DNA of 48,083 nt from Acidobacteriota bacterium (GCA_026708265.1 JAPOVI010000041.1:1-48083); one strand, 5' to 3'. Shown: positions 8,604 to 16,689, numbered from the stretch's first letter. Program-made: numbers and translations. Notes: generated from the letters alone by a model not told the origin.

Positions 8604-9311
8604 CTACAGCAGGAGACGACCGTCGACCTGCATGTCGCGCAGCCGGAACTTCCTCTTAATCTCGATCTCGGAGCCGAGCTTCGTGATGAACTCCACCTCA
8701 CGGTCGTCGAGGGTGAGCGGGTTGTCGCGGGGGAACATGAACATCACCCGGATTGACTGGTCCCCTTCCCGCATGAACCCGATGTCGATGGGGGGGATGG
8801 GATCCCCGTCGTCCGGCTTCAGCATCGTCTCGGCCAGCACCTGGTTGGTCATCTGCCCGAGCGCCTGGAACGCCGGCGGCAATCCGAGGATCGCGATGGT
8901 GTAGAACGGGTCCTGCTCCGACAGGAACTGCTGGCCCTCCGGGGGGACAGCGCCGCCCCGGCCGACCAGGCCGCGCACCATCGCCTGCCGCACCGGCAGC
9001 GCGTTGATCCAGACCACGTTGACCCGGGCACGCCGGATGCCGCCGAACCCGTCGCCTCCGCGGCCGCCACGCGCGGCACCTCCACCGCCACCGACGCCGA
9101 AGCCGCCGCCGGTGAACTGGCTGGACTCTTCCGCCTGGAGCCCGCCCATGATGATGTTGACCTGCTTCGCCCACGGCGAATCGGTCATCATCTTCTGGAC
9201 CTCGCGGTCCGACCAGCTCGTGAACTCCTTGTCCTCCCAGAAGTCGGCGGCCACCACGGCCCCGAACGCCAGGAGCCACACGCCGAGCGCCCCGATCAGC
9301 TTGCGTTGCAT
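8604..9311 (-). CDS. Exported SPWA-motif protein, paralogue 1
   Basis: A 235-residue exported protein, paralogous to the next gene downstream. The signal peptide MQRKLIGALGVWLLAFGA ends near AAD and is followed by FWEDKEFTSW, SDREVQKMMTDSPWAK, a Gly-rich loop (about residues 75-95), WINALPVRQAMVR, DPFYTIAILGLPP and a C-terminal KFRLRDMQVDGR. The conserved Trp/Phe/Pro pattern suggests a compact domain that binds a partner or ligand; no catalytic motif is visible. The ATG has GGAGGA upstream. The gene follows the four VWFA genes on the same strand after 276 bases that contain a hairpin. Function unknown. Confidence 0.82.
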   Translation of the reverse strand: MQRKLIGALGVWLLAFGAVVAADFWEDKEFTSWSDREVQKMMTDSPWAKQVNIIMGGLQAEESSQFTGGGFGVGGGGGAARGGRGGDGFGGIRRARVNVVWINALPVRQAMVRGLVGRGGAVPPEGQQFLSEQDPFYTIAILGLPPAFQALGQMTNQVLAETMLKPDDGDPIPPIDIGFMREGDQSIRVMFMFPRDNPLTLDDREVEFITKLGSEIEIKRKFRLRDMQVDGRLLL

Positions 9312-9385
9312 AGCCTGTCCTCCGTGCTCCGTCCCAGCCCACCAACCGTCGCCTGACGGCTCCGCTGGGTGCCCAACCGACCTCG

Positions 9386-9420
9386 CAGGAATCTGCGCCG
9401 TGGCACGGTGCGCATTCCTG
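9386..9420. repeat. Family A palindrome, short divergent copy
   Basis: CAGGAATCTGCGCCGTG faces CACGGTGCGCATTCCTG: 17 positions with one mismatch and two G-T pairs. It sits between a VWFA gene and the SPWA pair, where it could attenuate readthrough. The rest of 9312-9587 shows no gene. Confidence 0.6.
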
Positions 9421-9587
9421 TTCTCACGGCGCAAGCAAGGTCGCTACGGCGCCACGGGAAGGCCGCCGGCGCGGCCGCGCTCCCAGCCCGGGAGCCACTC
9501 TCGTAGCGTATCGGAAACGCGATCGCCGGTCCAGAAGCTGCGCCTCGCGGCACCTGCCTCTGCGCGGCGGCTCATCGGCGGACGTTC

Positions 9588-10502
9588 TCAGGGGTCGAGC
9601 CGGCGGTCGGGGAACAGCCGCGTCAATCCGATGCCCGCCCTCTCGACGCGGACCGTAACGCTGGCTCCCGGCGGATCGGGGCGTTCGTACACGACCCGAT
9701 ACCGGCTCGACAGGTCCCGGTAGCGGATGCCCATATCGGTCGCAAGCGCGGCCATGGCATCCGCCATCGCTGTGGCCACGACGACGGAGGCGTAGCGGCC
9801 GCCCGTGTCCCCCGCCAGGTCGGGAGCCAGCCCGCTCACCGACCCGTCGATGTCGCGCGCCCGGACGTACCAGTGGACCACGTGCACGATCACCCCCGCG
9901 GCCCGCAGCCGCTCGATGAAGCGTACGTACCGCCGGTCGTTCATGAACCCGCTCGCTTCGCCGGTGCTCGTGACCAGGGCCACGAACACCGGCCACGCTT
10001 CGCCGCCGCCGTAGCGCCGCTCCAGCGTCTCGCGTATCCCGTCCAGGAGCCGCACCCCGCCCGCCTCGTCCGGAAAGATCGAAGCGCCCGCGGCCAGCAG
10101 CGCCGCGCGATCCGTCGTGAATCCGACCTGCTGCCGGACGTGCCCGCCGATGGTGAACAGGCCGACGAGGTGCTCGGACGGCAACGCCCTCAGGAACGCG
10201 GCGACCGCGCTGCGGAGGGCGTTGACGGCATGGCCGGCCCGGATGGACTCGCCGTTGTCGACCAGAAGCGCGATCCGCATCGGCTCCGTGCCAGCCGTGG
10301 CCGACACCACCCGCGCGCGGCGCCCGCCCTCGAGGACGGCGAACTCCTCGGCCGTCAGGTCGGTCAGCGGACGGCCGAGCACGTCCAGCACCCGCACGAA
10401 GACGACGCTGCGCTCCTGCGCGGCCGCAACCGGAGCGGCCGTGAGGCCCGCGACGAGGACGACGACGCCGGCTGCCATCCGAGCGGCTGCCGGGCTCTTC
10501 AT
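9588..10502 (-). CDS. Exported VWFA-related protein (Acidobacteria type), paralogue 4 of 4
   Basis: A 304-residue exported protein matching the VWFA-related Acidobacterial domain pattern (the TIGR03436 type): signal peptide to about AAAQ29, the small N-terminal module LGRPLTDLTAEEFAVLEGG, then the von Willebrand A fold. The metal-site motif DxSxS is replaced by D82-N-G84-E-S86 (LLVDNGES), so the first serine is missing. The C-terminus VYERPDPPGASVTVRV recurs in all four neighbours. The ATG has GAGGAGCGAGC upstream. It is 67 bases from the previous VWFA gene. Likely a binding or assembly role in the periplasm or at the surface; the ligand is unknown. Confidence 0.85.
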   Translation of the reverse strand: MKSPAAARMAAGVVVLVAGLTAAPVAAAQERSVVFVRVLDVLGRPLTDLTAEEFAVLEGGRRARVVSATAGTEPMRIALLVDNGESIRAGHAVNALRSAVAAFLRALPSEHLVGLFTIGGHVRQQVGFTTDRAALLAAGASIFPDEAGGVRLLDGIRETLERRYGGGEAWPVFVALVTSTGEASGFMNDRRYVRFIERLRAAGVIVHVVHWYVRARDIDGSVSGLAPDLAGDTGGRYASVVVATAMADAMAALATDMGIRYRDLSSRYRVVYERPDPPGASVTVRVERAGIGLTRLFPDRRLDP

Positions 10503-10569
10503 GCTCGCTCCTCGCGTACCGCGGTCGCTGCGCCGGCTGCCGATCCCCGGAGCGTTCGGTTGCCCGCGG

Positions 10570-11484
10570 CTAACGGTCCAGGCTCCGGTCCGGGTACAAC
10601 CGCACGCCGACCGCCGGCCGCGTCACCCGGACCCGGACGCGGCGCCCGGGCGGATCGGGGCGCTCGTAGACGACGACGTAGCGACTCGACATCTCTTCGT
10701 AGTGGGCGCCCAGGGCGGCTCCGAGCTCCGCCATCGCGTTGACCATGCCGGTCGCCACCGCGAGCGATCGATAGCGGCCGCCGGTGTTCCCGGTCAGGTT
10801 GACGGCGAAGCTCGTGGCCGAGTCGGGCCGGTCGCGCCCCGCGGCCGACCACTGCACGACGTGGATCATCACGCCGGCCTCGCGCAGATCGTTCACGAAG
10901 CGCAGGAAGCGCCGGTCGTTCATGAAGGCGCTCGACTCGGGGGCGTCGCTCAGGAGCGCCACGAAGACCGGCCACGCCTCGTCCCCGTCGTAGCGCCGGT
11001 CGAGCGTCTCCCGGATCGCGTCGACGAAGCGCACGCCCCCCGCCTGGTCGGTGAAGATGCTGCGACCGGTCTCGATCAGCTCCTCCCGGTCGGTGGTGAA
11101 GTCGACGAGCCGACGGACCTGGCCGCCTATCGTGAACAGGCTGACGGCATGCTGCGGCGGCACGGCCTCGAGGAAGGCGGCCACCGCGTCGCGCAACGGA
11201 TTGACGGCCTGACCGGCCCGCATCGCGTCGCCGTTGTCGACCAGCAGGGCGATCTTCATCGGCTCGGAGCCGTTGCGGGCCGCGATGACGCGCGCTTCGC
11301 GACCGCCCTCCTCCACCTCGAACTCGTCCTGCGTCACATCCGTAACCGGCCGGCCGGCCAGGTCCATCACGTGCACGTAGCCGACCCGCACCTCTTGCGC
11401 GGACGCAACCGGGACGGCGAGCCCGACGACGACGCTCACGGCCAGCGCCGCTCGCCCCACGGGCAGGCTGGGTCGTCCTGACAT
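10570..11484 (-). CDS. Exported VWFA-related protein (Acidobacteria type), paralogue 3 of 4
   Basis: 304 residues, the same length as the next copy downstream. A signal peptide ends at ASAQ30; AGRPVTDVTQDEFEVEEGG follows; the metal-site strip is D83-N-G85-D-A87 (LLVDNGDAM), lacking both serines of DxSxS. The A-domain core (FTIGGQVRRLVDFTTDREE, RRYDGDEAWPVFVALLSD) and the tail YERPDPPGRRVRVRV are shared with its neighbours. AAGGAG precedes the ATG. A tight 58-base gap from the upstream paralogue supports co-transcription. It probably arose by tandem duplication. Function unknown. Confidence 0.85.
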   Translation of the reverse strand: MSGRPSLPVGRAALAVSVVVGLAVPVASAQEVRVGYVHVMDLAGRPVTDVTQDEFEVEEGGREARVIAARNGSEPMKIALLVDNGDAMRAGQAVNPLRDAVAAFLEAVPPQHAVSLFTIGGQVRRLVDFTTDREELIETGRSIFTDQAGGVRFVDAIRETLDRRYDGDEAWPVFVALLSDAPESSAFMNDRRFLRFVNDLREAGVMIHVVQWSAAGRDRPDSATSFAVNLTGNTGGRYRSLAVATGMVNAMAELGAALGAHYEEMSSRYVVVYERPDPPGRRVRVRVTRPAVGVRLYPDRSLDR

Positions 11485-11542
11485 GATTCGACTCCTTCGT
11501 CGATGCGCGCCGCCCCTGACGGGGCCGGCGCGGCGCCCCCGC

Positions 11543-12574
11543 TCAGGGGTCGATCGCGCGGTCGCGGAACAGCCGCAGCGCGACCTGCGGCCGCGTGACC
11601 CGCATCATGACCCGCTGGCCGGGGGGATCCGGCCGCTCGAAGGTCAGCTTGTAGCGCGTGGACACGGCGTCGTAGTGGGCGCCCATGTCGGTCGCGAGCT
11701 GCGTCATGGCGCCGACCATCCCCGTCGCCGCGGCCACGGATACGTAGCGCCCGCCGGTGAGCTCGGTCAGGTTGAGGGCAATCGTGTGGGTGGCCGACGT
11801 TCCGCGGCCGCCGGCGTCGCTGTCGACGAGCGACCGTGTTCCGCGCGGGGCGAACCGCTCGCCCGCGCCCCCCCCGCCCCCGCCGCCGAACGAGCTCGCG
11901 CTGAACGACTCCTGCAGCCGCGCGCGCCGCGCGCTGTTCCACTGGATGACGTGGACGATCGCGCCGCGGGCCCGCAACAAGTCGACGAAGCGCCGGTAGC
12001 GGCGCTCGTTGAGGAACGCGCTCGCCTCCCCGGAATCGGTGATCAGGGCGACGAAGACCGGCCACATCTCGTCCTCGTCGTAGCGGCGCTCGAGCGTCTC
12101 GCGGATCGAGTCGACGAAGCGGACCCCGTCGGTCTCATCCGTGAAGAGCCCCCTCGCCTCCTCGACGAGCTCCCCGCGGTCCGTCGTGAAGTCGACGACC
12201 TGACGAATCTGGCCGCCGATCGTGGAGAGGCTGACGAGATGCCGGGGCGGGAGCGCCTCGATGAACCCGGCGACCGCGTCGCGCATCGGATTCTCGGCCT
12301 GGCCCGCGCGCATCGCCTCCCCGTTGTCGACGAGCAGCGCGACCCGCATCGGGTCCGTGCCGATCCTCGCCGACACCACCCGGCCCGGGACCCGGTCCTC
12401 CGCCACCTGGAACTCCTCGGGCGCGAGGTCGGTCACCGGCAGCCGCTGCTGGTCGAGCACCTCCACGTAGGCCACGCGCTGCTCCTGGGCCGACGCGCCG
12501 CCGGCCAACGCGACGCACGCGACCGCTGCTGCCACGACCATCCACGCTGGCACGCTGCGGAGTCGATTCGCCAT
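11543..12574 (-). CDS. Exported VWFA-related protein with Gly-rich insertion, paralogue 2 of 4
   Basis: 343 residues, about 40 longer than its siblings because of a low-complexity loop after VIQWNSARRARL that includes seven consecutive glycines and SFSASSF. The signal peptide ends near ASAQ30; LPVTDLAPEEFQVAED is the N-terminal module; the metal site reads D83-N-G85-E-A87, again without the DxSxS serines. The C-terminal FERPDPPGQRVMMRV is kept. A weak AGGGGT site precedes the ATG. The loop may be a flexible linker or a replication-slippage product. Function unknown. Confidence 0.85.
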   Translation of the reverse strand: MANRLRSVPAWMVVAAAVACVALAGGASAQEQRVAYVEVLDQQRLPVTDLAPEEFQVAEDRVPGRVVSARIGTDPMRVALLVDNGEAMRAGQAENPMRDAVAGFIEALPPRHLVSLSTIGGQIRQVVDFTTDRGELVEEARGLFTDETDGVRFVDSIRETLERRYDEDEMWPVFVALITDSGEASAFLNERRYRRFVDLLRARGAIVHVIQWNSARRARLQESFSASSFGGGGGGGAGERFAPRGTRSLVDSDAGGRGTSATHTIALNLTELTGGRYVSVAAATGMVGAMTQLATDMGAHYDAVSTRYKLTFERPDPPGQRVMMRVTRPQVALRLFRDRAIDP

Positions 12575-12693
12575 GAGTCCTACCCCTTCCTGGGTGCGCC
12601 CGGGCCGCCGGAGGCCCGGCCGCTGAAGCCGGTGGATCGATGCGCCGCTCCACGAACGGTTCGACGTCGAGTTCCGTGCAAGATCCTTACCGG

Positions 12694-13605
12694 CTACGGC
12701 ATGCTCCGGTCGCCGTAGAGCTGCAGGTTGACGCCGGGACGGGTCACGCTCACCGACACGCTCTGTCCCGCCGGATCGGGGCGCTCGTAGATCACGCGGT
12801 AGCGTATCGACGCCTGGTCCCAGTGAGCGGCCATGTCGGTCGCCAGTTGCCGCAGATTGTCCTCATAAGCGGTCGCCGCCGCTATCTGCGTGTAGCGGCC
12901 GCCGGTGTTCTCGGCCAGGTTGATGGCGAAGCCGGTCGCCACCTGCCCGGCGAACCCCGCCCCGCGCGAGCGCCAGAGCACGGAATGCACCGTCACGCCG
13001 CCCGCTCGCAGGTTCCCGACCCAGCCCATGAAGCGGTCCTCGTTCATGAACGCGCTCGACTCGAGTGCGTCGGTCAGGACCGCAACGAAGATGGGCCACG
13101 CCTCGTCGCCGTCATAGCGGCGGTCCCAGGTCTCCCGGACCCCATCGATGAAGCGAACGCTGCCGGCGTTGTCGACGTGGATGTCCGCGACCTCCTCGAG
13201 CAGCTCGCCCCGGTCGGTCGTGAAGCCCACCCGCCGCCGGATCTGGCCACCGACCGTGAACAGCCCGATCTCGTGCTCGGCCGGGATGTTCTCGATGAAC
13301 GCAGCCACGCCGTCGCGCAGCGGATTGATCGCCTGTCCCATGCTGATCCGGCGCCCGTTGTCGACCAGCAGCGCGATCTTCATCGGCTCGGCCCCGACGT
13401 CGGCCGACACGACCCTGGCGGCGTTCCCGTCCTCGCTGACCTGGAACTCCTCCGGTGCGAGGTCGGTCACGGGCTGGCCGGTCTGATCGATGACCGCCGC
13501 ATAGATCAGGCCGAGCTCCTGGGCCGACGCGGCGCCGGCCAGGCCGACTCCCACCAGGCAGGCTACGACGGCTACCGCCGCGCGCGGGATGACGAAACGA
13601 CGCAT
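12694..13605 (-). CDS. Exported VWFA-related protein (Acidobacteria type), paralogue 1 of 4
   Basis: First gene of the leftward quartet, 303 residues. The ATG is fixed by an excellent AAGGAGGT five bases upstream and by the signal peptide MRRFVIPRAAVAVV ending at ASAQ. The N-terminal module is TGQPVTDLAPEEFQVSEDG. The metal-site strip D82-N-G84-R-R86 (LLVDNGRRIS) is the most degenerate of the four, with arginine where the second serine should be. FTVGGQIRRRVGFTTDRGE and IYERPDPAGQSVSVSV tie it to its siblings. A 119-base gap follows. Function unknown. Confidence 0.86.
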   Translation of the reverse strand: MRRFVIPRAAVAVVACLVGVGLAGAASAQELGLIYAAVIDQTGQPVTDLAPEEFQVSEDGNAARVVSADVGAEPMKIALLVDNGRRISMGQAINPLRDGVAAFIENIPAEHEIGLFTVGGQIRRRVGFTTDRGELLEEVADIHVDNAGSVRFIDGVRETWDRRYDGDEAWPIFVAVLTDALESSAFMNEDRFMGWVGNLRAGGVTVHSVLWRSRGAGFAGQVATGFAINLAENTGGRYTQIAAATAYEDNLRQLATDMAAHWDQASIRYRVIYERPDPAGQSVSVSVTRPGVNLQLYGDRSMP

Positions 13606-13701
13606 GCTCGACCTCCTTGCCACCCGTGCGACTCCTTGGCGCGAGCCGCCCCATGTCCAGTTCGAGTCGCCGCAGCAGCGGCGCAACAAGCTCGTCCACA
13701 G

Positions 13702-13707
13702 CATATA
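13702..13707 (-). promoter_or_regulatory. Possible -10 of the VWFA quartet
   Basis: Read leftward, CTCTATATGC gives TATATG about 95 bases above the first VWFA start. It is the only AT-rich hexamer in the 239-base spacer between this gene and hisC. No -35 is visible. Confidence 0.3.
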
Positions 13708-13741
13708 GAGGCCGGCCCCGCGTTTCCAGCCCATCGCCGAC

Positions 13742-13843
13742 GGAAGTCTGCGCCGTAGTAACGGTGCAGGGCCCCGGCAGGGTTGGTCGGGCGCCAGGCG
13801 GAGGCCGCAGCGCGTGCGGTCGCGGCGACGAACGGCGGGCTAC
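13742..13843. repeat. Composite repeat: family A half-site plus family B
   Basis: Begins with an A-type half-site (GAAGTCTGCGCCGTAG) and continues into a B element: a GGTTGGTCGGGCGCC-like lead, then GGCGGAGGCCGCAGCGC, GCGGTCGCGGCGACGAACGG and CGGGCT. The B part also occurs at 46283-46404 and, inverted, at 27217-27297. It ends immediately before or within the -10-like TACAAT in front of hisC. Confidence 0.75.
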
Positions 13844-13846
13844 AAT
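13841..13846 (+). promoter_or_regulatory. -10-like TACAAT at hisC
   Basis: TACAAT overlaps the upstream candidate ATG (13845). If it is a real -10, transcription would begin near 13853 and the second ATG (13860) would be the start on an almost leaderless mRNA. The first bases of the hexamer come from the end of the adjoining repeat. No -35 is seen. Confidence 0.4.
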
Positions 13847-14918
13847 GGCCGCGTTCCGCATGTCGCTCTTCCGACCGGCGATCGACGCGCTCGACGGCTA
13901 CGTGCCGGGCGAGCAGCCGGACCACCCGGACGCCGTCAAGCTCAACACCAACGAGAACGCGTATCCGCCCAGCCCGCGCGCGATGGAAGCGCTGCGGGCG
14001 ATCGACGCGGAGCTGCTGCGCCGCTATCCGCACCCGGCGGCGGACGAGTTTCGGCGGAGCGCCGCGGCGGTGCTCGACGTGGAGCCGGGATGGATTCTGG
14101 CCGGCAACGGCAGCGACGACCTGCTGACGATGCTCATGCGCGCCGTCGCCGCCCCGGGCCGCGCGGTCGCGTACCCCGTCCCGACCTACGTGCTGTACCG
14201 GACACTGGCCGCGATGCAGGAGGCGCCGGTCGTCGAGGTGCCCTTCGACGACGCCTACGCGCTGCCGGTCGACGCCCTCGCGCGCGCCGTGGCGGCGCTC
14301 ACGATCGTCGCCAACCCCAACAGCCCCTCGGGCACCGCGGCCCCCCCCGACGACCTCGAGGCCCTGGCGAGGCGACTCGACGGGGTGCTCGTCATCGACG
14401 AGGCGTACGTGGAGTTCGCCGACCGCACGGCCCTCGATCTCGTCGGGCGCTGCGACCGCGTCGTCGTGCTGCGGACGCTCTCGAAGAGCCATGGGCTCGC
14501 GGGCCTGCGCCTCGGGTTTGCCGTCGCCCAGCCGCGGCTCCTCGCGGGGCTCGCCAAGGTCAAGGACAGCTACAACGTCGATGCCGTCGCGGCCCGCGTC
14601 GGCGCCGCCGCCATACGCGACGTCGACCACACCCGCGGCACGGTGGCCCGAATCCGGGAGGAACGGAGCCGGCTGACCGCCGCCCTCGCCGCGCTCGGGT
14701 TCCGCGTCTGGCCGAGCCAGGCGAACTTCCTGCTCGCCCGCCCGCCCGACGGAGACGCCAGGCGGCTGTACGACGGGCTCCGCTCACGCGGCATCCTGGT
14801 CCGCTACTTCGACGAGCCGCGCCTTGCCGACGCGCTGCGGATCACGGTGGGCACCGAGGCGCAGAACGCACGCCTGACCGGCACGCTTGCCTCCCTGCTG
14901 CGGCCGCGGCCGTCCTGA
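13845..14918 (+). CDS. hisC: Histidinol-phosphate aminotransferase
   Basis: Cytoplasmic PLP enzyme of histidine synthesis that interconverts imidazole-acetol phosphate and histidinol phosphate with glutamate. 357 residues, normal for the family. Visible signatures are KLNTNENAYPPSP near the N-terminus, NPNSPSGT, VIDEAYVEFAD and the PLP lysine at about 214 in TLSKSHGLAGLRLG. The start is uncertain: ATG 13845 overlaps a -10-like TACAAT, and ATG 13860 (giving 352 residues) may be the true one; neither has a good ribosome site. No other his gene is adjacent, so it stands alone between the VWFA quartet (divergent) and a peptidase gene. Function call is strong. Confidence 0.93.
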   Translation: MAAFRMSLFRPAIDALDGYVPGEQPDHPDAVKLNTNENAYPPSPRAMEALRAIDAELLRRYPHPAADEFRRSAAAVLDVEPGWILAGNGSDDLLTMLMRAVAAPGRAVAYPVPTYVLYRTLAAMQEAPVVEVPFDDAYALPVDALARAVAALTIVANPNSPSGTAAPPDDLEALARRLDGVLVIDEAYVEFADRTALDLVGRCDRVVVLRTLSKSHGLAGLRLGFAVAQPRLLAGLAKVKDSYNVDAVAARVGAAAIRDVDHTRGTVARIREERSRLTAALAALGFRVWPSQANFLLARPPDGDARRLYDGLRSRGILVRYFDEPRLADALRITVGTEAQNARLTGTLASLLRPRPS

Positions 14919-14957
14919 GCCGTGCCGCGCGCACCGCTACCCCGCGCGGCCCAAGGC

Positions 14958-14963
14958 TATAAT
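14958..14963 (+). promoter_or_regulatory. Consensus -10 TATAAT before the peptidase gene
   Basis: A perfect TATAAT in GC-rich surroundings, about 95 bases above the annotated peptidase start and downstream of hisC. No TTGACA at the proper distance. Confidence 0.5.
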
Positions 14964-15058
14964 GCCGCCCTGCGCCCACACGGTGCGCCGGCGTCCGCGC
15001 CTGCGCCCGCCTCGAACGGGCCCGGCGTGCTCTGCCGCCGGCCCGGAAGGGACCTGAG

Positions 15059-16336
15059 ATGCTTCGCTCATGCCCGGAAGCTTGCGCCGCAGAACGTCAA
15101 CGAAGTGGAGTGCCGCGGCGCAAGCTCCTGGGACGGTGGGGCTGGGGCCGACCCGGAGCCTGCGACGGGTTGGCGGCGCTGGGAGCTTGCGCCGCAGAAC
15201 GTCAACGAAGTGGAGTGCCGCGGCGCAAGCTCCTGGGACGGTGGGGCTGGGGCCGACCCGGAGCCTGCGACGGGTTGGCGGCGCTCGCGGCCGTGGCCGG
15301 CGTCGCGGTCCTCTGCCCCGGCATCCTCGGCGGCGCGGAGGCGGCCCCGGCGGGCAGCGCCCCGGAGCCTGCCGCCGCCGCGCAGTCCGACGTCGACCGG
15401 TACGAGCTCGACCGGGCGCGCAAGCTCCGCCGCGATCGCACCCTGCAGGCGCTCGCCGAAGGCGCCCTCCGGGTCCGCAAGCTCAGCTACCGCAGCCGCA
15501 TCGGCGATCTCGACATCCCCTTCTACCTGTTCGAGCCGCTCGAGTTGCGCGGGGACCGGGGCCACGCGGCGCTCATCTGGATCCACGGCGGGGTGCACGG
15601 AGACTTCGACCCGTCGTATTTCCCGTTCGTCAAGGAAGCGGTCGACCGCGGCTACGTCGTGCTGGCGCCGGAGTATCGCGGCAGCACGGGCTACGGGCGA
15701 CGCCATCACGAGGCGATCGACTACGGAGGCTACGAGGTCGACGACTGCCTGACGGCCCTGGACTACCTGCGGGCCGAGCTACCCCACGTCGATCCGGCGC
15801 GCGTGGGCGTCATCGGGTGGAGTCACGGGGGCTTCATCGCGCTCCACTCCGTCTTCCGCGACCAGACGTCGTTCCGGGCCGCGGCAGCCCTCGTCCCCGT
15901 CACCAACCTGGTCTTTCGCCTTTCCTACAAGGGCCCCCGCTACGCCCGGCACTTCATCAAGCAGCCGCGCATCGGCGGTCCGGTGTACGCCCGGCGGAAC
16001 GTGTACGTCGAGCGCTCGCCGCTCTACCACGTCGACCGCCTCCGGACGCCGCTCCTCGTCCACGTCGCGGACAACGACCGGGACGTCAACTTCGTCGAGG
16101 CGCAGCAGCTCGTTCACGCCCTCGAGTACCTGAAGCCGAACCTCGCGGAGACGCGCATCTACCACGATCCGCCCGTCGACGAGTTCGGGGGCGGACACCG
16201 CTTCAACCGTCGCGTCGACCGCGAGAACGGGTACCGGAGGGTGGACAGCCCGCAGCAGCGCGACTCGTGGAACCGGATCTGGACGTTCCTCGAGTGGCAC
16301 CTCCGGCCGTACAGGACGACACCCCTCCCCCGGTGA
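15059..16336 (+). CDS. Exported S9-family (prolyl-oligopeptidase-like) serine peptidase
   Basis: Alpha/beta-hydrolase of the S9 type, probably periplasmic. The triad can be placed: Ser255 in GWSHGG, Asp340 in DNDRDV and His380 in GGGHRF. HGGVHGD supplies the oxyanion strip, and EYRGSTGYG is typical of S9. The catalytic part begins near residue 115, without the large beta-propeller of full-length POP. The N-terminus is odd: residues about 8-77 are two copies of a 35-residue segment encoded by a 105-bp tandem repeat, and the second copy runs into the hydrophobic signal core (LAALAAVAGVAVLC). The repeat therefore supplies the basic n-region (RRKLLGRW). No Shine-Dalgarno sequence is evident, so the true start could be elsewhere in the repeats. 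Confidence 0.85.
   Translation: MLRSCPEACAAERQRSGVPRRKLLGRWGWGRPGACDGLAALGACAAERQRSGVPRRKLLGRWGWGRPGACDGLAALAAVAGVAVLCPGILGGAEAAPAGSAPEPAAAAQSDVDRYELDRARKLRRDRTLQALAEGALRVRKLSYRSRIGDLDIPFYLFEPLELRGDRGHAALIWIHGGVHGDFDPSYFPFVKEAVDRGYVVLAPEYRGSTGYGRRHHEAIDYGGYEVDDCLTALDYLRAELPHVDPARVGVIGWSHGGFIALHSVFRDQTSFRAAAALVPVTNLVFRLSYKGPRYARHFIKQPRIGGPVYARRNVYVERSPLYHVDRLRTPLLVHVADNDRDVNFVEAQQLVHALEYLKPNLAETRIYHDPPVDEFGGGHRFNRRVDRENGYRRVDSPQQRDSWNRIWTFLEWHLRPYRTTPLPR
15079..15288. repeat. Perfect 105-bp tandem duplication of the family A repeat inside a CDS
   Basis: Two head-to-tail copies (15079-15183 and 15184-15288), identical over about 103 bases. Each carries the palindrome AGCTTGCGCCG / CGGCGCAAGCT and the flank CCGACCCGGAGCCTGCGACG. 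105 is a multiple of three, so the peptidase frame is kept. Near identity implies a recent duplication or gene conversion. Confidence 0.93.
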
Positions 16337-16422
16337 GCGGCACCACCCCCCGGGTGCGCTGCCGGGCGGTCCCGGCCGGCCCCCTGAAGCCCCGCGCGCG
16401 GCGGCCGATACGTCTCCCAGAG

Positions 16423-16689
16423 ATGGTTCACTTCGCGAGACGGCGGTTCGGCCGGGCGGAACGCCTCACCGTGCGCACGGCTCCGGCCCTGCGTGGCCAC
16501 CGCATCGTCGTCCGCCATCCGGACGGCCGGCGGGTCGTGCACGACTTCCCCGACTACTCCGCCCGCTATCTCGGGACTGTCGCTATCCAGGCCGAGTTGC
16601 TGCGGGACGGGTGGCGACCGGTGCGAGCGCCCGGCGAGCGGACGACCGCCGCCCCCGGCGGCCGAGCCGTCCGCGCCGCACGGGCGTAG
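16423..16689 (+). CDS. Small basic protein of unknown function
   Basis: 88 residues, starting MVHFARRRFGR and containing VVRHPDGRRVVHDFPDYSAR and YLGTVAIQAELLRDGW. No signal peptide, membrane span or known motif is seen. The central part has a folded, non-repetitive composition, whereas the last 20 residues are low-complexity. It ends 14 bases before the 2H-phosphoesterase start, suggesting an operon. The ribosome site is weak. Could be a genuine conserved small protein or a chance frame in GC-rich DNA; homologue searches would decide. Confidence 0.45.
   Translation: MVHFARRRFGRAERLTVRTAPALRGHRIVVRHPDGRRVVHDFPDYSARYLGTVAIQAELLRDGWRPVRAPGERTTAAPGGRAVRAARA

Noticed and set aside
15079..15288. 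CRISPR array
   Set aside because: Only two head-to-tail 105-bp units with no spacers, and related units are dispersed elsewhere. It is a tandem duplication of a dispersed repeat.
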